Source: an uncultured Bacilli bacterium (lineage in GTDB: Bacteria > Bacillota_I > Bacilli_A > RF39 > UBA660). Taken from it: a stretch of DNA of 10,550 bases. The stretch spans positions 1-10,550 of the forward strand of contig CAKONF010000032.1 of the NCBI GenBank assembly GCA_934097015.1, given 5' to 3'. The notes below the pieces were generated by a model. The model had not been told where the DNA came from and did no database searches. It saw only the letters and a list, made by a program, of their open reading frames with translations. The translations under genes were made by a program, and so were the position numbers. Of the stretch, positions 5,523 through 10,550 are shown piece after piece (the first letter of the stretch is position 1; every line of letters starts with the position of its first letter).

Positions 5523-6062
5523 TTATATACTCATTAATTCTTTTTCTTTAACAGACAATACTTCTTCAACTTTTTTATTATATTTATTAATTAATTCTTG
5601 TATATCTTCCATATATCTATCTTTTTCATCTTCTGTAAATTCACTATTTTTAATAGAATTATTAGCATCTTGTCTAATATTTCTCAAAGCAATTTTACCT
5701 TCTTCAGCCATAGATTTAGCTTGTTTAACATAATCACGTCTTGTTTCTTCAGTTAAATCAGGAACTGTTAAAATTATTGTTTCACCATTATTAGTTGGAT
5801 TAATACCTAAATTAGCTTCATTAATAGCCTTTTCAATATTTTTTAAATTATTTCTATCATATGGTTTTATAAATAATTGTTTACCATCATGTACTGATAT
5901 AGTTGCTAATTGATTAATTGGAGATAAAACTCCATAAGCTTCAGCACTTATTCCATTTAGCATAAGAGGATTAGCTCTACCAGCTCTAATTGTAGTTAAT
6001 CTATTTTCCAAATTTTCTACTGCAGAAATCATTTTTAATTCTGCATTATCAATAATATCCAT
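5523..6062 (-). CDS. frr: Ribosome recycling factor
   Basis: RRF works with EF-G to split the post-termination ribosome from the mRNA. The 179-residue product is close to the usual 185. It has the three-helix bundle around a small beta domain. Key family motifs are TTIRAGRANPLML (28-40), the hinge and beta domain YGVLSPINQLATISV, VPDLTEETRRDYVKQAK with the conserved LTEE(R)R, IALRNIRQDANN in the tRNA-mimic helix, and a C-terminal KEKEL. The ATG at 6062 follows AAGGAG (6073-6068) by five bases. The common partners pyrH and uppS are absent from both sides: upstream is an unknown membrane-protein pair and downstream the ireB operon. It seems to be a single-gene unit with its own promoter and terminator. 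Confidence 0.97.
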   Translation of the reverse strand: MDIIDNAELKMISAVENLENRLTTIRAGRANPLMLNGISAEAYGVLSPINQLATISVHDGKQLFIKPYDRNNLKNIEKAINEANLGINPTNNGETIILTVPDLTEETRRDYVKQAKSMAEEGKIALRNIRQDANNSIKNSEFTEDEKDRYMEDIQELINKYNKKVEEVLSVKEKELMSI

Positions 6063-6084
6063 AATATCTCCTTTTCTAAATAAT

Positions 6085-6113
6085 ATTATATAAATAAATT
6101 TATTGTTTTACAA
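6085..6113 (-). promoter_or_regulatory. Candidate promoter of frr
   Basis: On the minus strand, -35 TTGTAA (6113-6108, 4 of 6) and a perfect -10 TATAAT (6090-6085) are 17 nt apart. The -35 lies inside the last codons of the upstream gene (stop at 6102-6100). The predicted start near 6078 gives a leader of about 16 nt. TATAAT is frequent by chance in DNA this AT-rich, so the exact 17-nt spacing is the main support. Confidence 0.5.
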
Positions 6114-7359
6114 GCATAATATATAAAACAACAATAATAACTAATATAATAGAACAACACATTAAAATTATATCCACAAAACCACTATCATTAACTAATT
6201 TTAAAGTTTTATTTGCTTCTATCTTTTCTAAATCACGTCTATTTTCATCCATCATTTTCTTCTTTTTAAATATTTTTCTAATTTCATCACTAAATAAATA
6301 TTCATTATCATTTATATTTTTTATAAATTTATCATATACCTCAAATAATTCAAGAGGTATCTCTTCTTCATTAAAAATAACACACATTTTTAAAAACATA
6401 ACTAATAATTCATTTTCATACTCATTTAAATTAATTCTCATATTTATCTTATCAAAAATATTATTTAACAAATTAATATAATATACATCATTATATTCAT
6501 ATAAATTTTCAGGAATTGCTTTTAAATCATCATTATTATTATCATATTTATCAAATGAATCTTCTTTTATTTTCTCTTCATTATTTTTAACAAAAGTATC
6601 TGATTCCTTATCTAAAATAAACATCTCTCTATTATCATTAAACTTAATTAAACTATCTCCTAAATAATATATTCTTTCTCCTCTAGAATTTAAACTATAA
6701 TCTAATTTTTCCTTTTCTAAACCATTTTTATTTATATAATCATTAATCAATTGTCTTTCTTTTAAAACAATATCAATATTATTATAAAAATGTTCTCTAA
6801 TTTTATTATCTAATATACTATTAACTTCATCTTTAATCTTATCACTATCTAAATTATTATCATAATTTATACTAATTTTATTTAAATCTTTCAAATAAGG
6901 TTTTAATAAATTATATATCTCTTTACTAGACAAATCTTTATTATTTTCATTTTCTATTATATTTTTTATAGAAATAACATATTCATTATTAACTTCAAAT
7001 AATTTATCTTCTCCATCAATATTAACTTTCAAATAATTAACATCATTTCTAAAACCATTATAATCTCTATCATTAACATCTTTATCAGTTTTAATAATAT
7101 TAAAATCATCTAAATTACTATTATTCTTCTTAGCATCATCTAAAACATTTTTTAAATCAACATTATTTTTTAAATTATTTAATCTTTTTAACACAACTTC
7201 TTTTATTTCATCTAATTCATTAGATTTCAAATCCCAATTATTTATTTCATTTAAAAAATCTTCTAATTCACTAATATTATTAGATTGACTATAATAATCA
7301 ATAATTATTTTTCTATTAGAATTTAATTTTTCTCTTCTTTCATTATCATAATTTTCCAT
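6100..7359 (-). CDS. Unknown tail-anchored membrane protein, larger member of a paralogous pair
   Basis: I do not recognise this 419-residue protein. It is highly charged and rich in Asn, Asp, Lys, Glu and Ile, has no signal peptide, and carries a single hydrophobic segment at its C-terminus (about 394-416) ending MLVKQ. It should therefore be anchored by its tail with the bulk in the cytoplasm. Residues 19-60 form a predicted helical module resembling residues 21-63 of its upstream neighbour: nine of 19 positions are identical in the best stretch (IIxYxxxSNxIxELxxxLN). A middle part (about 90-260) alternates short strands and helices, with RGERIYYLGDSLIKF (about 219-233). A basic stretch, RKIFKKKKMM (about 361-370), precedes the anchor. 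The ATG at 7359 lies three bases after the neighbour's stop, with the AGGTGA ribosome site containing that stop. Confidence 0.8.
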   Translation of the reverse strand: MENYDNERREKLNSNRKIIIDYYSQSNNISELEDFLNEINNWDLKSNELDEIKEVVLKRLNNLKNNVDLKNVLDDAKKNNSNLDDFNIIKTDKDVNDRDYNGFRNDVNYLKVNIDGEDKLFEVNNEYVISIKNIIENENNKDLSSKEIYNLLKPYLKDLNKISINYDNNLDSDKIKDEVNSILDNKIREHFYNNIDIVLKERQLINDYINKNGLEKEKLDYSLNSRGERIYYLGDSLIKFNDNREMFILDKESDTFVKNNEEKIKEDSFDKYDNNNDDLKAIPENLYEYNDVYYINLLNNIFDKINMRINLNEYENELLVMFLKMCVIFNEEEIPLELFEVYDKFIKNINDNEYLFSDEIRKIFKKKKMMDENRRDLEKIEANKTLKLVNDSGFVDIILMCCSIILVIIVVLYIMLVKQ

Positions 7360-7362
7360 AAA

Positions 7363-8076
7363 TCACCTATTAAATATAAACATTAATGCAATTATTAATC
7401 CTAATGCTAAAGAAGCTTCTAATACAATAGTTGTTGCAATAAAAGCTTTTGAATTAAGTTTCAAATCATCATCTGTTAAATTATAACCTTTCTTACTAGG
7501 ACTTAAAGAAAGAACTTGAGTTCTAGATAAATAATCATTTTCAATATAATCATCATCACTGGATACTCTATTTAATAAAGATTCTTTATCAAATATTATT
7601 TTATCCATAACATTTTGCAGATCTAAACTAAATTTATCTCTATTTTCTTTATAATAATTTATAAAATAATCAAATAATTCTTGTACTTCTTTCTTATTTT
7701 GAATATATTCTTTTTCTCTATTAAGAGCATATCGCATAAAATTAATAACGACTTTAGAACACTTAACATCATTTATATTTTTCATACAAATTTCTACATA
7801 AAATAAATTAGATTCATAAAATTCATTCAATTTATCAAAATCATCTTTAACACTATTATATTCCATATCAAAATTATTACTAACATTAAGTTTGTTTTTT
7901 AAACAATTAATAATATCTATTACTTCACTTTTATCAACTTTATTTTGTTCTAATAACAAATTTAAATATCTATTTAATTCATCTATTTCATTACTATTAT
8001 TAATATAATTTATTACTTCATCTTTATTAATTATCTTAGTATTAGTAATATCTCTTTTTAATTTTGGTATAGACAT
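7363..8076 (-). CDS. Unknown tail-anchored membrane protein, smaller member of a paralogous pair
   Basis: No family recognised. The 237-residue product is helical and charged, with one C-terminal hydrophobic helix (about 212-234: IATTIVLEASLALGLIIALMF) and no signal peptide, so the body is probably cytoplasmic. Its N-terminal module (about 20-63) resembles that of the gene downstream, suggesting a duplication. A mostly helical middle (70-175) has no motif I can name. A short basic linker with SPSKKGYN precedes the anchor. The start is ATG at 8076, six bases after AGGTG; an in-frame GTG at 8085 lies within that site and is rejected. It is first in a two-gene operon with a strong promoter. Its TGA stop is followed by TTT and the next ATG in the same frame, so readthrough would fuse the two proteins. 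Confidence 0.8.
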   Translation of the reverse strand: MSIPKLKRDITNTKIINKDEVINYINNSNEIDELNRYLNLLLEQNKVDKSEVIDIINCLKNKLNVSNNFDMEYNSVKDDFDKLNEFYESNLFYVEICMKNINDVKCSKVVINFMRYALNREKEYIQNKKEVQELFDYFINYYKENRDKFSLDLQNVMDKIIFDKESLLNRVSSDDDYIENDYLSRTQVLSLSPSKKGYNLTDDDLKLNSKAFIATTIVLEASLALGLIIALMFIFNR

Positions 8077-8103
8077 AATATTCACCTACTTTATTCTATA
8101 TAA

Positions 8104-8132
8104 ATTATAAAATATTATTTATATATTTTCAA
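8104..8132 (-). promoter_or_regulatory. Strong sigma-A promoter of the tail-anchored pair
   Basis: On the minus strand, -35 TTGAAA (8132-8127, 5 of 6) and -10 TATAAT (8109-8104, 6 of 6) are 17 nt apart, the best match in the window. The predicted start near 8097 gives a leader of about 21 nt ending in the AGGTG ribosome site. The -35 follows the T-run of the preceding terminator by one base. Confidence 0.7.
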
Positions 8133-8133
8133 G

Positions 8134-8159
8134 AAAAAAAGAGATTTTATTTTTCTCCC
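8134..8159 (-). terminator. Probable weak terminator of the SpoIVB-type protease gene
   Basis: On the minus strand GGGAGA (8159-8154) can pair with TCTCTT (8144-8139), two of the six pairs being G-U, around a 9-nt loop that holds the stop codon (8149-8147). A T-run follows (seven As at 8134-8140 on the plus strand). The stem is short, so some readthrough into the next operon is likely. Confidence 0.45.
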
Positions 8160-9112
8160 TCTTCTAACATAGTTGTTATAAATATACCATATCCTGTAGT
8201 AGGATTATTTACGATAACGTGTGTCACAGCACCAAATATTTTATTATTTTGAATAATTGGACTACCACTCATCCCCTGTACTATACCACCACTAGTATCT
8301 AACAATCTTTCATCAACAACTTCAAAAGATATATTCTTTATCTTACCATTTAAATTTATTTTAGTAATATTTATTTTAAATTCTTCTACTTTTTCTTTGT
8401 TTATAACAGTATATATAGTTGCTTCACCTAATTTTAAATCATTTGGCATACCAACTTCTAATGTTTTTAAATCACTAATATCCTTAGTATATTTACCATA
8501 TATACCAGCAACTGTATTCTTAACTATATTACCATATATATTATTAGAATAAAATTTAGCATTCTTAGTACCAGCATTACCTACAGTACTTCTATCTATA
8601 CTAGTAACTAAACTTTCAAATATAGTACCACTTTTAACTTCAACACTCCTCATACTATTACCTTCTATAATTTCATGTCCTAAAGCACCATATATTTTAG
8701 TTTCAGGATCTATATAAGTTAGTGTTCCAATACCACTTATAGAATCTTTAACATACAACCCAGTTTTATAAACATTACTATCATTAATTAAAGTAAAATC
8801 AATATCTTTTTCACTATTATTTCTTTTAACAGTCATTAAAACTTTATTATCTTTAACACTATCCTCTATAACATTAATCATATCATTAACACTATATACA
8901 TTTTTACCATTAATTTTAGTAATTACATCCCCTATTTTTAAATCATTTATGTTATATTTATTATTTATTTTATAAAATCCTATAACTATAATACCATCAT
9001 TTTTAACTTCTATACCAATATTATTTCCTCCAGGAATAATATAATTAGAATATGCAAAAACATTTAAAGGAAATAACATTATAGTAAGTAATATAATAAA
9101 CTTCTTTTTCAT
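8147..9112 (-). CDS. spoIVB: SpoIVB-type PDZ serine protease (peptidase family S55)
   Basis: SpoIVB is secreted from the forespore in B. subtilis and cleaves SpoIVFA, allowing SpoIVFB to process pro-sigma-K. This 321-residue protein has a signal peptide or anchor (1-20, ending VFA), the family start YIIPGGNNIGIEV (24-36), a PDZ domain (about 38-110, GDVITKINGKNV) and an S55 domain. H146 in YGALGHEI, D267 in EVVDERLL and S282 in GGIVQGMSGSP fit the catalytic triad; D and S are 15 apart as in the B. subtilis enzyme. THVIVNNPTTGYGIF follows as in SpoIVB. It is about 100 residues shorter than B. subtilis SpoIVB (about 426). The ATG at 9112 follows GGTGG. It is not beside recN or spo0A. Whether this organism sporulates cannot be judged from the window. 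Confidence 0.9.
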   Translation of the reverse strand: MKKKFIILLTIMLFPLNVFAYSNYIIPGGNNIGIEVKNDGIIVIGFYKINNKYNINDLKIGDVITKINGKNVYSVNDMINVIEDSVKDNKVLMTVKRNNSEKDIDFTLINDSNVYKTGLYVKDSISGIGTLTYIDPETKIYGALGHEIIEGNSMRSVEVKSGTIFESLVTSIDRSTVGNAGTKNAKFYSNNIYGNIVKNTVAGIYGKYTKDISDLKTLEVGMPNDLKLGEATIYTVINKEKVEEFKINITKINLNGKIKNISFEVVDERLLDTSGGIVQGMSGSPIIQNNKIFGAVTHVIVNNPTTGYGIFITTMLEEGEK

Positions 9113-9142
9113 TTTACCACCATTATTATTATGCTAAATCAA

Positions 9143-9171
9143 ATTACATTTATTAATCCAATTTATTCCAA
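9143..9171 (-). promoter_or_regulatory. Candidate promoter of the SpoIVB-type protease gene
   Basis: On the minus strand, -35 TTGGAA (9171-9166, 4 of 6) and -10 TGTAAT (9148-9143, 5 of 6) are 17 nt apart. The -35 overlaps the end of the T-run of the terminator just upstream. It looks like a housekeeping (sigma-A) rather than a sporulation sigma-F or sigma-G promoter, though such motifs are hard to exclude in AT-rich DNA. Confidence 0.4.
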
Positions 9172-9198
9172 AAAAAGATATGAAATAATATCATATCT
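9170..9198 (-). terminator. Intrinsic terminator of the surface-protein gene
   Basis: On the minus strand an 8-bp perfect stem (AGATATGA at 9198-9191, TCATATCT at 9183-9176) closes a 7-nt loop and is followed by a T-run (seven As at 9170-9176 on the plus strand). The first arm overlaps the stop codon at 9199-9197. Confidence 0.85.
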
Positions 9199-10550
9199 AA
9201 TTATTTAATTTAAGTACATAAGGATTTTCTTTAGTACCATCACCATTATTTACCAACAAATCAGAACGTAAATTTATTACAGGTCTTAAATAATATTTGT
9301 AATCATCAGTTCCACTATCTGTTTGTTGCACTTCATATCCTTTAAGAAGACTTCCAAGTAAAATAAATACTTTACCTTTTTCACTAGGTGTCATTGTCCA
9401 ATAACTATAATTTTTATGAGACGAATCATATAAATAAAAATTAGTATTTGTATCGTAAACGCCTGCAAACACCATCTCATCTGCAGAAAGTAAGCCTATT
9501 GGATAGTTTAAATCATTATTTATATTAACACCATTTAAAGTTTGTGTTGTAGTATCAAGTTTTGATGTATATCTTGAGTAAGTATTATTTTCACCTTTAG
9601 CACATTCATATGTTGGAGTTAATGTCTTATTTGAACTAGAATAATTTCTTGTATATCCTTTGTAAGTAGTAGAAGTTGTTCCAATACCAGTTCCAGATTC
9701 TAAAGATTTATCGCCACAAAACATAATATCTGCTAAATATTTTTCATAATGTATATTATTTGAAACATTTTCTATATTAACTTCATACCACTCTTCTAAT
9801 TTTGTCTTAGCTATACTATCATTTTTATTTTCATGAGTTAAATTATAAGTACTGGCATTAATACTGCCATACATATATCCAACATAAGCATTATAAAGTG
9901 TCGTTCCACTATCAATTGGTGGTGCCATCAACTGAATGTCTGAATCATTACTAGAATTAGGCAAAAATTGAACTTTATTTTCTTTTTGACTATTACTGGT
10001 TGGAGCTGAAAGACTCCCACCACTTTCTCCAAAAACAGAAAGTATACCAGCATCTTCTAATATAATTCTTATAGAACCATCCCCATTTATTCTGACTATT
10101 CTCCATGTTTTATCTGCAAATGATACATAATTATCTAATACATTTCCTCTATAATAATAACTTGTTCCATAATCATCTGGTGCATTATTTAATACTCTTT
10201 CGTTTTCTCCACTTGATTCAGTAAACTCTGTCACAGTGCTTCCCATTACTGTTCTATTTTCTCCACCTTGTTTAGCACTATCTAATATTACATCTTTAAA
10301 TACAGGATTACCATTACTAATATTATTAGCATTTAAAGATATATTACTATCTTTAACAACAATATCCACCTCAGCAATATTTTTATCTTCATTATATATT
10401 ATTTTAGAAGATGATATATTAGGAGATCCTTTTTCTACTTCTAATGTAGTTTGTAAAGTAGATGTTGTATCTCTATTCCTAATAATAATTTTATGACTAT
10501 CAGGTTCTATTCCTATAAACTTATAACTTCCATCTTTTATCTCACTTGTT
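9197..10550 (-). CDS. C-terminal part of a probable surface-exposed protein with a DUF6273/lectin-like domain (5' end outside window)
   Basis: The frame stays open past the right edge, so 450 C-terminal residues are visible and the start is missing; a GTG at 10369 is an internal valine codon, since 60 sense codons precede it. The first 100 or so visible residues look like beta-rich, Ser/Thr/Asn-rich repeats. The rest resembles a domain common in predicted surface proteins of gut Bacillota: SYYYRGNVLDNYVSFADKTWRIVRING, EEWYEVNI, LADIMFCGDKS, PIGLLSADEMVFAG, YSYWTMTPSE and LRPVINLRSDLLVNNGDGT near the end. It has two cysteines (in FCGDK and YECAK) that could pair outside the cell. I infer export and a binding or adhesion role; no catalytic motif is visible. 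Its DNA is less AT-rich (about 27-33% GC by eye) than the neighbours. Confidence 0.7.
   Translation of the reverse strand, partial: TSEIKDGSYKFIGIEPDSHKIIIRNRDTTSTLQTTLEVEKGSPNISSSKIIYNEDKNIAEVDIVVKDSNISLNANNISNGNPVFKDVILDSAKQGGENRTVMGSTVTEFTESSGENERVLNNAPDDYGTSYYYRGNVLDNYVSFADKTWRIVRINGDGSIRIILEDAGILSVFGESGGSLSAPTSNSQKENKVQFLPNSSNDSDIQLMAPPIDSGTTLYNAYVGYMYGSINASTYNLTHENKNDSIAKTKLEEWYEVNIENVSNNIHYEKYLADIMFCGDKSLESGTGIGTTSTTYKGYTRNYSSSNKTLTPTYECAKGENNTYSRYTSKLDTTTQTLNGVNINNDLNYPIGLLSADEMVFAGVYDTNTNFYLYDSSHKNYSYWTMTPSEKGKVFILLGSLLKGYEVQQTDSGTDDYKYYLRPVINLRSDLLVNNGDGTKENPYVLKLNN

Noticed and set aside
5482..5733. Plus-strand open frame of 83 codons
   Set aside because: It overlaps frr in antisense; its hydrophobic Leu/Ser-rich product is an artefact of the complementary strand of a charged coding sequence.
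10367..10369. GTG as the start of the right-edge gene
   Set aside because: Sixty uninterrupted codons precede it in the same frame up to the window edge, and no ribosome site stands before it.
10236..10496. Plus-strand open frame of 86 codons
   Set aside because: It is antisense to the surface-protein frame, which remains open through the whole stretch.

Overview
The window comes from a very AT-rich, low-GC Gram-positive bacterium. By eye GC is about 25% overall and under 20% in parts of 6100-8080. Gene content (IreB, YrzB/DUF1292, MltG, the two-subunit TrhP plus TrmR tRNA set, a SpoIVB-type S55 protease) and good Shine-Dalgarno sites point to Bacillota, probably an uncultured gut-type Bacilli lineage (RF39/Erysipelotrichia-like). 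UGA acts as a stop and the tryptophan codons I checked are TGG, so this is not a UGA=Trp mollicute. Every credible gene lies on the minus strand, so the window reads from right to left.

Right edge (10550-9197): the C-terminal 450 residues of a secreted or surface-type protein of a lectin/DUF6273-like kind, ended by a clear terminator. Next (9112-8147) is a SpoIVB-type PDZ serine protease with a signal peptide and its own candidate promoter. A strong promoter (TTGAAA-17-TATAAT) then drives two unknown, closely spaced genes (8076-7363 and 7359-6100). Both products are Asn/Lys/Asp-rich, end in one C-terminal membrane helix, and appear to share an N-terminal helical module. frr (6062-5523) follows with its own promoter, an unexplained 11-bp hairpin and a terminator.

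From 5430 leftward lies an operon with almost the gene order of the Bacillus subtilis yrzL-yrrK-yrzB-yrrL-yrrM-yrrN-yrrO-(udk)-greA locus: ireB, ruvX, DUF1292, mltG, trmR, trhP1, trhP2, greA. udk is missing between trhP2 and greA, and frr stands where alaS is usually found. Junctions are tight: ATGA overlaps, a 26-bp overlap, gaps of 2-14 nt. The operon joins control of cell-wall synthesis (IreB as a target of the PASTA kinase, MltG as the glycan-strand terminase) with wobble-uridine tRNA modification (TrhP1/TrhP2 hydroxylate U34 and TrmR methylates it to mo5U) and transcript-cleavage factor GreA.

Left edge (1-217): beyond the greA terminator there is a well-formed promoter and then a leader of about 128 nt. 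The leader holds a long rod-like hairpin with an 11-base C/G tract and two tiny overlapping ORFs. The window ends on GGAG (minus strand), which looks like the ribosome binding site of a gene starting just outside. This leader and the unknown tail-anchored pair are the least ordinary parts of the window. No tRNA, rRNA, CRISPR array, insertion sequence or origin was recognised.
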